Below, piece after piece: positions 1-11,668 of a stretch of DNA of 64,000 nt. The notes under the pieces were generated by a model that saw only the letters and a list, made by a program, of their open reading frames with translations, did not search any database and was not told where the DNA came from. This DNA comes from Morinoia aosen. Taxonomy: Eukaryota; Arthropoda; Malacostraca; Amphipoda; Talitridae. Position 1 is the stretch's first letter; each line of letters opens with the position of its first letter. The stretch lies in the NCBI GenBank assembly GCA_030386875.1, contig CM059559.1, forward strand, positions 3,779,177-3,843,176. Direction: 5' to 3'. Position numbers and translations under genes: made by a program.

Positions 1-403
1 TGTCTACCCTGAAGTTCTCTGTTCTGTCACTCCTCGATCTGAGATTTCATGCAAAGATGTATGTCTCGCCGCTATTTGTGACGCTAAATAATATCAAAGT
101 CCATATTAAAAATAGGAAATTGAATTGTCGAGCGCAAAATATTGGTTTTGCATTCTTTGGTGAAATTCGATATCTGTCACTAATTCGAATGAAAAACTCA
201 CCCGCAACAGACATCGTCTGATTCGAGAAACGACGTCTAGGAAAAACATTATTAAAACGTAAAAATCGGCGAATGTAAAATTAGACACAAGTTCACTATG
301 CTAAGAGATATAGATAGAATTTAATCAATAATTAGTTCAAAAGGTAAATTTTTTATCTAACAAATTCCAGCCCAGAGTTCACCCCAAAGCAGTGTGCACA
401 TAT
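1..403. other. Unassigned AT-rich sequence
   Basis: I see no recognisable gene, RNA or repeat. The only open frame is about 60 codons on the minus strand and has no family features. Confidence 0.5.
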
Positions 404-523
404 GCCCAGTCTAACTTTTTCGCCGCCTGCATGCATGTTTTTCGCAGCCTCAGCAATTTAACCGCTGAAATCTTTTAGGCGGCGAAAAACATGTTTGCAG
501 GCGACGAAAAAGTTAGACAGGGT
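404..523. mobile_element. Palindromic MITE (family P), copy 1
   Basis: The left arm begins CCCAGTCTAACTTTTTCGCC and continues through a GCATGCATG motif. The right arm is its reverse complement, ending in GGCGACGAAAAAGTTAGACAG. The whole element is about 120 bp and could fold into one hairpin. A second copy at 48920-49028 and a half copy at 52269-52345 show that this is a family. Copy 2 is flanked by TA on both sides, which suggests mobilisation by a Tc1/mariner-type transposase. The flanks of this copy are TG/TG, presumably a mutated TA. Confidence 0.8.
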
Positions 524-3500
524 GGCCTATCGTGAAACACAGTTCTCGCAATATGTTCTCTCATGATTATGAGAAAAAATCGAGAAAAGCTCAAATTTCT
601 TTTAATGGTGAACTAAATAAACATCTAAAAGAATCAGACTTATTAAACGTTATTTTGAATAATAATTCTACACAAAGGTTAGAACTTTGGAAGCTATTCA
701 ACTTCAGAGAAAAAACTTTTCAGTTAGAAAGAACTCACCATTTTATTTTAAAGTATCTGTGTAGTAATATACCTTGAATAAATGAATTAGAGTATTTTGA
801 GGTATATTCCATGAAAAGTTCCACGGAAAAATATACCAGAAAAAATAGATCGTTGAAGATTTCATCAACATTAAATGTTTGTTTAAAATCGATCCTTCCT
901 CTCCATTCGTAAATTTTTGTATTTTACCTTGGTATTTGTTGGAAAAATAGTAAAATGCTGCATGTCTGTAGAGTTCAAATCAATGTAAGCCCTGTGTACA
1001 TATTTTGCCATTTTTATCGTTAATATTACACTTAAAACTATTTAATTTAAATTAAATGAGCTGAAGCGGATGTCACAGGTCTTTAAAAATAATGTATCAT
1101 TCCACTCAACATCGTTGAGCCTTCTTTCCTCGGAAACCATTTACCAAAATGCTCGGGGGAAAACAAATCACTCCAGTAAAAAGAAAATTATAAATTATAG
1201 GTTCTGAAACAGCAGAGGGATACATACCACTCCTCCTCGTCCTATTTCACAACTTAGCAAGCTCTCAGCCGAGCTCTGTCTTATAACTGCGTCTAATAGC
1301 TAGCGAACGAAGATCTGTTTCCTGCAGAACGAAAAAACCACACCCATCCAGCAAGTAATGACAGGAAGCATGACCGGAAAGACAGCGTGGAAGATAACAA
1401 AAGGGGCTACAGGCCGCTGCTCGCTTCAGAGCTACACACTCCAGAGAAGAAGGTTGATGGATGCCCTGCGATCTGAGGGTGACCGGCGCAAGAACTGCTC
1501 CAGGCCTCAAGTTGGTATATTATAAAGGGAGAAATGAGTACTTGCTGCCACGACGAAGTACACAAGAAGTGAATTGAAACGGAAAAAATAAAGTACTCCC
1601 TACCTCGATTTAAAATATAAGAAGTGAATTATAAAGGGGAAATTAAGTACACTCTGAGACAACGTAGGATATAAGAAGTGATGGTCTTAAAATGAATTTT
1701 CAAGTGGTGAATGGGTTATTGCGAGGGCATAACTAAAAAAAAGAACTTCAGGTAAATTTTGAAATAATCTGGGAAAAGAGGGGAGAGCTCATGTATGAAT
1801 TACAGTGGCATCTAAAGTAGAAAGTCAACTATGGGAAACAGATATGAAAGTAAGCAACATCTAAATTTAGAAACGAACCTTTGAATTTGACATAAAAATA
1901 TGAGTTTGTGTTTAAAATGCCTGGAAACCAAAAGTAGCGAAAATACGTGCCTCAAGTTTAGAGGCCAGATTTTCACTCAATTCACACCATCGTAAGGCCA
2001 CAGCTGCCAGTATAAGTCCACTGAGAATAACTCACGTTGCCGACTGTCCCGCTACCACATTAATTGCTAATAAATCAGCTCGAGGACACCAGTAGAGGCA
2101 AAAATTTTAAGAAAAAGAACACTTCACTTCGAGACTGGAGAGCTCAAAGCCCCACAACAGAGTCAGCGCTGCATTTAATTTCCAGCAAAAACGAGGAACC
2201 TCGAACTCAAGAAAAAGAGCCCAAGAACCCTAGCAGAAAGCATGTAATTGTTGCCCTGAAAGAGGGTTGCCAGATTGGCTTTTTTCTGGCCAAAGGATCG
2301 AAGTTTGGGCTTTTATCACGTAAAAAATATTTTCAAAGACCACTGAGTGTATGGAAACCTTCGCACGTTAGCCAGATGCAGTGGGGTCTTTAAAGTCAAA
2401 TTTTGCTTGAAAAATGTTCATACTTTAGAATTTTGACGAGAAAAAACTAATCTGATAACTCTACGCTGGGGAAAAGATCCTTCTTCTCAAGCTGAAGACA
2501 TCGAGACCATCCACACAGTCAGATCTTCACATGGCTGGGCTATGACGGGCTTGAAAAAATCAATAATTTAGCAGACCTGCGTTCCAAGATCTAGCACGTA
2601 TTGATAACGTAACTCATGTGTAGATATTGGGGATCACAAATACAGCACATATGAGCGAGAATATAAATATTTGTATATACTTTGGCCACTTTTTGTGAAA
2701 TGCTCCAAACACTTAATGATATTTCTATTTCACAAGTGGAATTAATTCGTGCTGTGAAAATACTGATTCGAATGACGCGAATGGAGACTTCATAGAATTG
2801 AAATAGCACGATTGGCCAAACTCGAAGCACGTACTTACGATATTGAATTAGTGGAGACAAAAATTTTTCCCCACTGTAAAAGTATCAAGCGAAGTCCCAA
2901 GTTTGTACCTCATAGGAAACAAAATCAAAAGTCAAAGTCAGCGAACCAACTCCAAAATCTTCCATGAACAGAACACACACAGATCCTTGGAACGTTTTGC
3001 TATTGAGAGCAAATCGACGTCAGCTATCGAAGGGTATCGTTTTTCCCGGAAGAATAAAAATCAAATAATAAAGTCGTACCTAAAACCTAAAGCAATTCTA
3101 ATTTACCAGCCATGAAATTGCTAGATTATCTGGAATATTTATTGGCAAGATTGTCGTAGACGCTCGGTATCTTATGAACGACCTCTCAGAATTTCACAGG
3201 GATCGGATCGTTGAAATAAGGAAGTGACTGAAGAATTGCACTTACATTTTTATGCGTGCTCTTCCGAAGTTGTCTCATGTTATTGAAAAAATTAACGCAT
3301 GGAAATGCGGAATGATGACTTAGAACCTTCATTATCGTGGGGAATTTAAAAATTCACTTCTTTGATCGCCTGTGGTATATTTTCTTTCTGGTCGAATTTC
3401 CACAAAGTGTTCTTTGAAGTTCATGTCCAGAGGCAGTTCGCTCCTCATTCTGACGTCGGGGACAACCTGGTCTTAGTGCCATGCTAAATGAGGCCGAATC

Positions 3501-4328
3501 TAACAACGATAATGCGAGCAAAATATTCAGACAGCCAGACGTTAACGTGGAGAGCTCGTCAAAAACGAGCTGTTTACAGCGCATTCGAAAATAATACTTC
3601 TCTATTATTCAACTCGGTGTTTGGTTTTATCAGAACCTCGGCTGAATTTCGTTCCAAATTTTAAGGGCAACTCAATAAATTAGGGAAATGCAATTTTTAA
3701 AGAAAGAACATTGAATTGAAAATTGTTGTTGGTGAGTAAAGTAATTTCAAAAGTTTTCATTTCGTGAAATTAAGCCTGATAATTGAAAGCAAGCAAAACG
3801 GAAATTTCCTCCTAAATAGAACTAGTAATGACATTTACTCACACAAAAGTGTACAACTTTCCCTAACAATTTTTTTTCAATCTAGAACAGAACGATATCA
3901 TCATTTTAAAACTTACGCTTTACTCTTCAAATGTCGGACGCAAATATAATCAATACAACCAAGCAATAGAAAAAATTTGAAACCCCGATAAAGATTTATG
4001 TATATACTGATAACACTCTAGTCGAAACACAATTCTTGCACCATGATTCTGCCCTAAAATGAGATGAAACATTCTTCAGTTCTAAAAATTCGAGTAAAAA
4101 ATAGAAACAAACTTTCCTTAACTCCATTAAACGTAATTTAAGTGTGAACAAGGTGAGACCTCGGCGTAATGCGGCCACCACAATTTGCCCCGCTCGCAAA
4201 TGAAGTCCTCAGTCAGGCAATGAATGCAGGAGCGGGCAGCAGCCCCTATAGTGCTCTCTCTGGATGATATCGTTTGATAAATGAGAACTAGGAGAAGAAC
4301 TCCTGATGAGGTTGTGTTCTGGGTCACT
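524..4328. other. Unassigned sequence
   Basis: No gene is recognised. Open frames at 532-777 (81 codons, plus) and 2064-2393 (109 codons, plus, Lys/Arg-rich) have no motif, no convincing splice sites, and a length expected by chance. A loose triplication of about 60 bp (an 'ATAAAGGGGAAAT...GTAC' theme ending in AAGAAGTGA) lies near 1525-1685. Confidence 0.4.
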
Positions 4329-4332
4329 TTAA

Positions 4333-4556
4333 CACTTTTACTGCGACAACTAAATATTAAGTTCAACCCCAAACTCAAATTCAAAGTAATTGTAGTGAAC
4401 TATTTTGAAGAAAAAAAACACACATGAACTGGATCGTGCCTTCATTTAGCTTTGATTAAGTATTTATGAAAATTGAATTTGCGACTACTGGTAGGTCAGC
4501 AGCATTATGAAAATTACCTCCGTGTACCACCGGTAACGCACGTCGCAGTCAAAGTG
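4333..4556. mobile_element. piggyBac-type MITE, copy 1
   Basis: The element is flanked by TTAA at 4329-4332 and 4557-4560. Its ends are CACTTTTACTGCGAC and the inverse of CACTTTGACTGCGAC (14 of 15 match). A TTAA target and CACTTTGACTGC-like termini are hallmarks of the piggyBac superfamily. At 224 bp with no coding capacity it is non-autonomous. The interior (GATCGTGCCTTCATTTAGC, then a GACTACTGG...CAGCATTATGAAAAT block) recurs in copies at 9890-10121 and 22106-22325. Confidence 0.8.
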
Positions 4557-4560
4557 TTAA

Positions 4561-5686
4561 AGTGAACTGTAATACTTGCGACGCAGGAAAAGCTAAATTT
4601 GGAAGTCGTTCCCACGTGAATATTTCCTAAGCGATGCGAGATATTAATCACGTTTCTATGTGGTCCACCCACCAAATGCTGCTTCGATTTGATAGAAAGT
4701 GAATATTTGGTATTGATTCAAACATTCAGCCATGAATTTTGAATCTTATCGAATATTTTATAACGTTGAAAATTTTTCATAATTGAATAACATTTTATTT
4801 GTACGGTCAAGAAAATTCAAAATGATGCACTTACACGATTGCGAGTCCCGTAACTCTCTCCTGAAATCATTTTGCAATGTAGGCAAATATTCACCATCAG
4901 GAGATTGCTTACCCTAGCATAAATGGTTCTACTTGTTAATATTTCCTGATTAACGTGAGTATGAACTGCCCAGTTCTACACGTCTAGCAACACACGGCAA
5001 CCATGATGACGGAGAAGTAAAATTGCTCTTCTTCGGATCGGTCAGCTTTTCCCTCCATTTTCCGTCAGTGAGCCTAAATCACTTCCAGGACGGCAATTCC
5101 AAGCGACAAACCTAAATTCTTTCACAATGACTAAAAGTGTATTTTTTCCTGGCATTGGAATCGTATTTGATGATGTGGGTGTTCTGCACCACAGCCATAA
5201 CGCGTGGGCCGGCGGAGCTCTGAGTATCGAAGATGATATTCCTCTGATTGAGGGATTGCCTGTAGAGCTCCCTGGGGCTTCACTTCCATCTAGAATGTGA
5301 TCTTTTTCCAGGCCACACGATGTCATTGAATGTTCAGTGCACAAAACATGAACGAGTCATGCAAGACACAAAATATAAACGAGCTAAGCAAACACAGAAT
5401 ATGAATGACTGCTCAGTGCACAAAACATGTTATTGAACATCATTTAGTGCACGATATGAATATTGTCAGCACAAAACTAACTGCAATTTCAATCATTTTT
5501 CCCACACTTAATCACTCAAACCCTCACCTTGAACAAGCTTTAGAGTCTTACAAAACCTGTTTTTGACAATGAACTTCCAAACCTGACAGCGTGAGAACGC
5601 CAAAGTCGATCCCCAAGAAATGCTTCGATATATTTTTTTATTACTAACAACTATCGGTTAGTTCTGCGTGCAACGCAATTTTAACA
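4561..5686. other. Unassigned sequence
   Basis: No gene is recognised. A degenerate run of about four ~30-bp units with an 'ACAAAAYATGAA' theme lies at about 5338-5465. The 100-codon minus-strand frame at 5042-5344 has no recognisable domain. Confidence 0.4.
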
Positions 5687-5819
5687 AAAACGAAAGAGCA
5701 AAAACCAGGCGACATAGCATTTTTAAAAAACTGTATGTCAAAAATTAGAACGTTTCGGGCCTAGACCCATCTTCAGCTAAACAATCAGTAAAACGTGGTA
5801 AAGGGAACAGTGAAAATTC
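5687..5819 (-). repeat. 133-bp dispersed repeat with hammerhead-like core, copy 1
   Basis: This block is almost identical to 9524-9656: the last 122 bp differ at one position. Near identity in otherwise unrelated flanks points to a recent mobile or segmental copy. On the minus strand it contains a CUGAAGA...GAAA core (separate entry). Such cores are known from the terminal regions of Penelope-like elements and their non-autonomous derivatives, so a Penelope-related origin is inferred. No reverse transcriptase is present here. Confidence 0.7.
5750..5796 (-). ncRNA. Hammerhead-ribozyme-like motif, copy 1
   Basis: Read on the minus strand, the order is ACGU, a CUGA-UUGU-UUAG hairpin, CUGAAGA (matches the catalytic CUGANGA), a GGG/CCC stem II, GAAA, then CGU. 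GAAA followed by CGU lets ACGU pair with the upstream ACGU as stem III. Departures from the textbook ribozyme are an extra U between CUGAAGA and stem II and three extra bases before stem I. It may therefore be a weak or extinct ribozyme. The core elements and their order are seen directly; activity is inferred. Confidence 0.5.
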
Positions 5820-6059
5820 CCCGAGTTTCAGAGCGAGTAAGGCCAGCTCTCTTTACAAAACTGAAGTCTGGATCATGATGTAAGATGAAAATTGTCTTTT
5901 GCTGCAGATGGTGGCTTTTAGTTTGATAGCTTACAAGAAGCTAAGCCATACCAGGGGCTGTATCGTTTGTGTCATCGCTAAACCCGAGCTTATGCCGTAA
6001 TTGCACGACTGTTTATCCCCTCCGTGTGAGAGGAGTAAATTCGAATTCAAGTGAAATAC

Positions 6060-6445
6060 TCTAGTTGATCAAAAGTTTCCGGACACCTAGCTGAAAATGA
6101 CTTAGCAGTTCGTGGCACCCTCCATCGATAATGCTGGAATGCAATAGGGTGTTGATGACAGCTTCTACTCTCGCAGGCATACTTTCAACCAGGTTCTGCA
6201 AGGTTTCTTGGGAAATGGCCGCCCATTTTTCACGGAGTGCTGCACTGAGGAGAGAAACCGATGTATAGGTCGGTAAAGCTAAGAAGTCGGCGTTCCAAAA
6301 CATCCCAAAGGTGTTCGATGGGATTCAAGTCAGGACTCAGTGCAGGCCAGTCTATTACAGGGATGTTATTGTCGTGTAACCAATCTGCCACAGGCCGTGC
6401 TGTATGAACAGCTGCTCGATCTTGTTGAAAGAGGTAATCGGTGGT
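6060..6445 (-). pseudogene. Tc1 transposase, C-terminal fragment (DD34E)
   Basis: On the minus strand, reading down from about 6430, one frame gives FQQD, then ...WLHDNNIPVIDWPAL and SPDLNPIEHLWDVLERRL. The D of FQQD and the E of NPIE are separated by 34 residues, the Tc1 DD34E spacing. The C-terminal tail (LREKWAAISQETLQNLVESM) follows in another frame, so one frameshift lies near 6270-6300. The 3' end at 6061-6088 carries a Tc1-type terminal sequence (TTGATCAAAAGTTTCCGGACACC-like). The DNA-binding domain and the first catalytic Asp were not found. The element is therefore a truncated, inactive copy. Confidence 0.88.
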
Positions 6446-6605
6446 TGGTCGGTGTGTCTGAGACGCTCTTGAGGATGCTTGATGACCGGATCTGTGATAC
6501 GAGTTTCATCGCGTGTGCTGTTAGGATGGATACATTGGTTTGTCATAAACATCTGGAAAATTTAATTGACCAAAATATCGAATCCCGTTATTTTCAACAG
6601 GCCGT
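6436..6605. repeat. Diverged direct repeat, copy 1 (partner at 18625-18795)
   Basis: This block matches 18625-18795 from GGTTGGTC through GCTCTTGA, TGATGACCG and GTGCTRTTAGGATG to AAAATATCGAATCCCGT. It directly abuts the FQQD motif of the Tc1 fragment, so it is probably the upstream part of the same old transposon. I could not identify a protein domain in it. Confidence 0.55.
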
Positions 6606-8065
6606 GTACACCCTTCAGCAATGTTTTCGGAACAAAAACTAAGAAAAGATGAAATAAACCCAAGAACAAAAGGGAGCATATATCACTAAAGTAGATGATA
6701 GCTAAATGCAGGAATGTGAAAAGCGTGGCATTCCTTATTCACTGCTACAATATACTCATCTTCTCTACCAATGGTTATTAATTTTGCATCAATATCGTTT
6801 CGAAACCAAAAATGTAAAACTTACTCTGCATGTTGACTGAAATATCTACACGGCTCGCAAACAACACATTATTCTAGTGAATGTTTATTTTAGTTTCCGA
6901 AAATTCAGCATCGTTGTGCCGGTATCCCGCCAGCCGGCGCAATGAAAAAGTGACTGCACAAAGAGTCGTCAGCCCTCTTCAGGAAGTGCGGCTCTTCACT
7001 GCTCTCCATTACGCCCTTCAAAAGAGAAGACTTCCGCTACGATTACCTGGGAATTCTTGCCTCAGGTTCAGAGACAGTTCCTCTGCTCACGGACACTTAG
7101 CTTTGCGCGTTTTTGTCAAACTGAAGGCGAGTGAAGACCTCGCTAAACATCCCTGCATGCATCGTAAACGGCAAATGCACTATAAATTTGGACTATTAAA
7201 TGACGAAGATTTCGGCGACTAAAACCAGTTCAACAGGAAGAGGTTAATATTGACTGGTAGAGGTAATTGGGTGAAAGAATAGTATTTTGTTGTGGACGGA
7301 TAAAATTTCAAGTGCCGAGCTTTTCAATAGCGTTGCTGGGATGAAACTCTCCATATTTCATTCGTGGAAATTCAAGCCATAGTCAGAAAATAAAGTTCGG
7401 CGTCTAAGGTATACTCTTGATCCTATCTCAAGGATGCGCTTGACTGCAGGAATATCCCCAAAACGTGAGTATTCCACAAACAACCTCCTCAAGTTGCGAC
7501 GCTTTGAAACTGACCATCAAGCGCGCAACCTTTAACGCTTATGAATAGAAATACAAAATCCCCAACATTATTCAAATTGTTCTTCACACCAACAGGAAAT
7601 CCTTCAGAAATTGTGCATATAAACTCTCAAACTTCCACAAACACAATGCATTACAACAGCCAAAATCACGATATTTCTGGCAACATCAGTGCCCATCCTC
7701 TATGATCCAAGTTTCCCCAGTTCATCTCATCGCAATTTTCCTTCCACAAGCAACATGACGGTTTGGTTTAGCGTCACAAGAGGGTGCAAGAAATAATTAA
7801 AAGAACTCGTAGCCATTGCCGCTCGCTTGCTGCCATGCCGGACCTCCGACAGAGATGGATGAAGCTGTCGGTGCTGCTGCCACTCGCACAACCAGACGCA
7901 AAATTTGCGCGGGCTGAGGGTGGAAAAAAGACGACTGTGGTCACAGATCTTTCTGAACGGGGAATTATAACTGACTTGAACCTTTGTGGACTTTCATGGG
8001 TAATATGAACTATAAGTGAACTATATGAGTGAACTATAGTCTAATTCTTACTTAATAGCGTTTTT
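6606..8065. other. Unassigned sequence
   Basis: No gene is recognised. The 113-codon plus frame at 6881-7222 is arginine-rich with no family motif. I treat it as a chance ORF. Confidence 0.4.
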
Positions 8066-8075
8066 TATTTTTCAC

Positions 8076-8113
8076 TCTTCGACTGTTCACATTAATGCCC
8101 TGGTCATCATCAG
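8076..8113 (-). other. Degenerate Penelope-type 3' motif
   Basis: On the minus strand CTGATGATGAC is followed about 20 bases later by GTCGAAG and then GTGAAAAATAAAAAACGC. GAC/GUC could form a short stem II with the same extra U seen in the better copies at 5750 and 9587. The final GAAA is changed to GAAG. Probably a decayed hammerhead-type end. Confidence 0.3.
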
Positions 8114-8440
8114 AGTGGCCTAATAGAGAGCGTCCGAGTATAATTATTGGGTACATCGTTTGAATGAAATCGTATTTTACTTCTTAGGTTGTCTATAGTC
8201 GTTTTCCATGTGCACACTCGATTATTCTTTTCTTCTGTTTCTGAGTAATTACAGTATATCAAAGATACTCGCGCATGACCAGCTCGATAACTCAGTTAAT
8301 TGACACTCGCTATAATGACGAAAAAACAATGCCTGAAAATTTCCTCCCACTTTCATTTACCTAAGTGCATTGTGATTCCCGTTACCATTTTCGAAATTTA
8401 GAAACTAATGACATGATAGTTTACGCTATACGATTGATTA

Positions 8441-8525
8441 GTGAGGGGCCGTGGAATCAGGGATTATCATCACAATTTGAACAAGCTTGATGCTGGTTCG
8501 ATCCCAGTTCGGTACCCGCTGTATT
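8441..8525 (+). other. Possible tRNA-like SINE head, degenerate
   Basis: GGTTCGATCCC at 8494-8504 is a clean RNA polymerase III B box, and GTGGAATCAGGG about 40 bases upstream could be a worn A box. The element has no clear cloverleaf and does not match the SINE family at 23080 and 50507. Confidence 0.3.
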
Positions 8526-9523
8526 TTCACCAGCATGCAGCTCTATGGGGATCATGGCAAACGGAACAGACGGGTAGAAGAGGTAAGAGGATAAATTCTT
8601 CTACTCACTTACCTTGCTTTTCATCCACTCATTCTTTCCCCATAAGTTAAGGAGCTCATAAAACATTTTCACAGCCATTTGGTGTAATAAAGCTTTCAAT
8701 TATGATATTTTTGAATGTATTCCGCTGCAGTTTCAAGAAGCATTGTGTCGTCGGTGTTATTTTTTCTTTCATATGTTTCAGTTTGCCAAGCAGCTTAAGG
8801 AATCGTTTCTGTGACTTTCTGAAGGATAAAGAGTAGAAAAAATTATTATTCCCAGTATTTACATCGATGCTGTTGGCTTGTGTTGTCATGCGACAGAGGC
8901 ATAAAAAGCTAAGAAGTTAAGTCGCAAATACAGGTTGATTGAATGGGCATGAGCCTTTGTAAGACCTGAGTGGTTCTTGAATATTGGATGGACATAAGAC
9001 AGACATTGTGTGGCAACTTGCGGTCAATTTGCACCAGCCAAATGGCGTGGCAGGACATTGTTTACAGTCAACCAATGAAAGCGCTTAAAATAGTGTTCCT
9101 GTTTCATAAATTGATTAGCAATGTTTTGTTCCAGTGTCTTGAGTCTTAATCAAATCATGACAATCATTTAACTATTTCTTTTGGAATAAAGCATCAGTGA
9201 TATTTTCAGCTCGATTTTGCAAGACGTCGAACTGGCAAATTTAAAAGTAATGATTTAAAAAATGCGATCTATGTACCTAAATCAAGAAATAAATGCCAGT
9301 ACCAAATGTATTTTTAATCAGACATGATATACGATTTTTAAATGTACGTAATCTGGCAGCGCAACATGAGCTAGCAACCGGCCTATAATGTCGCTGTTGA
9401 TCGTAGCTGCTGCGGGCTATACCTCCATTGATGAAAGAGCGTCACCAAATTACTGCCTCGCTCACACGGGGTGCACTACTGATTGCTCTCTTTTCTTAAG
9501 GGACTCCAGATATCAATAATAAA
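8526..9523. other. Unassigned sequence
   Basis: AT-rich with short chance frames only. Nothing is recognised. Confidence 0.4.
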
Positions 9524-9656
9524 AAAATGAAAGGGCAAAAACCAGGCGACATAACATTTTTAAAAAACTGTATGTCAAAAATTAGAACGTTTCGGGCCTA
9601 GACCCATCTTCAGCTAAACAATCAGTAAAACGTGGTAAAGGGAACAGTGAAAATTC
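9524..9656 (-). repeat. 133-bp dispersed repeat with hammerhead-like core, copy 2
   Basis: This is a near-identical copy of 5687-5819. Homology begins in an A-rich stretch (AAAAATGAAAGGGC) and stops abruptly at GAAAATTC, after which the flanks are unrelated. Confidence 0.7.
9587..9633 (-). ncRNA. Hammerhead-ribozyme-like motif, copy 2
   Basis: The 47 bases are identical to the motif at 5750-5796 on the minus strand: CUGAAGA, GGG/CCC stem, GAAA, ACGU/ACGU stem. The same non-canonical extra U is present, so it is a family feature and not a new mutation. Confidence 0.5.
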
Positions 9657-9889
9657 AAACTTCAAACTTCACTCATGCTACAGTACAGACGCAAGCTATT
9701 CTAAAATTTTACGTTGTTTCAGAGACCAGCTTGGTACAAATACTGACGAGCAGCCGCGGAGGTCAAAATTATACCCAGCAAGGAAAAAATGCGTCGCTCA
9801 GGAGTGCTTCTGCCTCATAAGATGCTTAGTACTGCAGTGGTGCTACCCAATAATCCAATTTGTCTCGTATCACCTCACAAAATATTTAA

Positions 9890-10121
9890 CACGCTTCTTG
9901 CGGAAAGTTAAACTGAAGTTCATTATTCAACTCAAATTAGAGCTAATTTTAGAGATAAATTTTAGAAATAACAAAGAACAAAGATCAAATAGATCGTGCC
10001 TACTATTAATTTTTCATTGAGTATTTATGAATTTTGAGTTTGTGACTGCTGGTCGGTGAGCAGCATTATGAAAATCCCCTCAGTGACCACCGGTGGAAGC
10101 ATTCCCTGCGCAAGGAACGTG
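9890..10121. mobile_element. piggyBac-type MITE, copy 2
   Basis: TTAA lies on both sides (9886-9889 and 10122-10125). The ends CACGCTTCTTGCG and inverse CACGTTCCTTGCG match at 11 of 13 positions. The interior (AAACTGAAGTTCATTATTC, GATCGTGCCT, GAGCAGCATTATGAAAAT) aligns with the copies at 4333 and 22106. No coding capacity. Confidence 0.78.
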
Positions 10122-10125
10122 TTAA

Positions 10126-11668
10126 CTTCGATTTACGAAGCTACCAGCCCATAATCACTTAACCGAGAGAGCAATGTAGTCTGCTTTATCAGGAAACTTA
10201 GTCTCCAGTTAACAATTTTTTCGGCATGTGTTTTAGATTTGACATCCGAACAGACGTGTCTCCCTGAAGTGCGCGGCTGTTCACGGTGCTGTTTGAGCCT
10301 GGCTTTTGCAACCGTGGAATAACTCCCATCCGATGCGAGTGACGCAGCTTTGCTGACTCAGATAAATGTAAACTGAATTTTTAAGAGGGCTGTGCAAGCC
10401 AAAAATGCAGGGTTGATTGTCGCACCGTGTACATAAAAAGAAATATTTCCCACACAACTGAATAAAGGTTTTCACCTCCGAGAGGGTAGAAGAGCGCAGC
10501 ATTTAAGCACACAAGAAAAAAGGAATTTCATTTTATTTTATTCTAGTAAAACTAGCAACTTAGTCTTTTCTAAATTTTCAAAGTCTCGAATAACTTGATA
10601 AGCTATCTAATCCTGCATTCCGTTTCACAACGTCAAAGTCCAGCGATTCTCGTTGCGGCGATAGTTGTTCTCTGCTTCTATTACTTCCCCAGAACTTTGG
10701 GCCAATAGAGTCTCCGAACATTCTTGAAGGCATGCCAGCTGAGGAAGTTCCGCAAAATGACAAACCCGGACTGGCTTCCGGACATCCACAATATTCCGGA
10801 AGGCTCGTTTGCCTTAAAACCCGTAAATACGACTCCTGAGCGCTGCGATAACAGCGAAAACACTCTACTCTAATGTTGAGGCAAGTGAGGTCTTAGAGAC
10901 CTGAGCTACGGCAGACATCGCATCTTACGAGCTCAACTCTCGGAATTATAAAATGGGTCTCCCCCGCCTAAAGATGAAAAATGAATCTTAATTTTCTTTC
11001 TTCATTCGTAAAACCTTTGAGTGGCAAATCAAAAAGCAGCTGAATCATCACAAGATTGATTTCAAGAAAGTTATATTTCTGTCGAATTCCGGTTTCTTTC
11101 AATTTTCTAAGTCTGAATATTTCCATTAGTGCAATTGGAGCTGGTCATCAATGCGATTCCAATTTTCAGTATAGTCTATTTCCATCTAATTTCTTCTATT
11201 TAATTCCCACCGATTTCATCAGTTCATTTCGAATGACTTTCTTACGCCCAACGACGATTGATTTCATCAGTCCAACTCGGAATAGTTACTTCAACTCGCA
11301 ATTGTTACTTCAGCTTTTTTCGAGCCTCATCAACCATGGAAAGAATCTGAAATCTGCAGAAATCCTCCCTTCCTTGGGCTGACCTAGACAAGTTTACAAC
11401 AAAGCCTGATTGACATTCTCAACGTCAAGAAGGCCTCGCTTGCTCTTAAAATATTCTATCATCCTGCGCCTTCTCGTCGGGGAGAAGGCAAGAAAAAAGA
11501 ACGAAAGTAAAAAGTTAGCTTCCGCGGTGTTAGAAGTGTGGAATGTTTTCATGAGGTTAAATTGAGTGAAAAATTATCTAGTAATATATTCGCATCAAAA
11601 CTATTATCAGATGCATAGAGTCTTCCTTGCTATTTTAGTTTCAAACAACAATTTAGGTACAATTCTAC
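10126..11668. other. Unassigned sequence
   Basis: No gene is recognised. The 108-codon plus frame at 11056-11382 is Phe/Ser/Asn-rich, as expected of AT-rich chance translation. Confidence 0.4.

Noticed and set aside
2064-2393. 109-codon Lys-rich ORF
   Set aside because: No motif, no upstream or downstream gene context, and length within chance for this amount of sequence.
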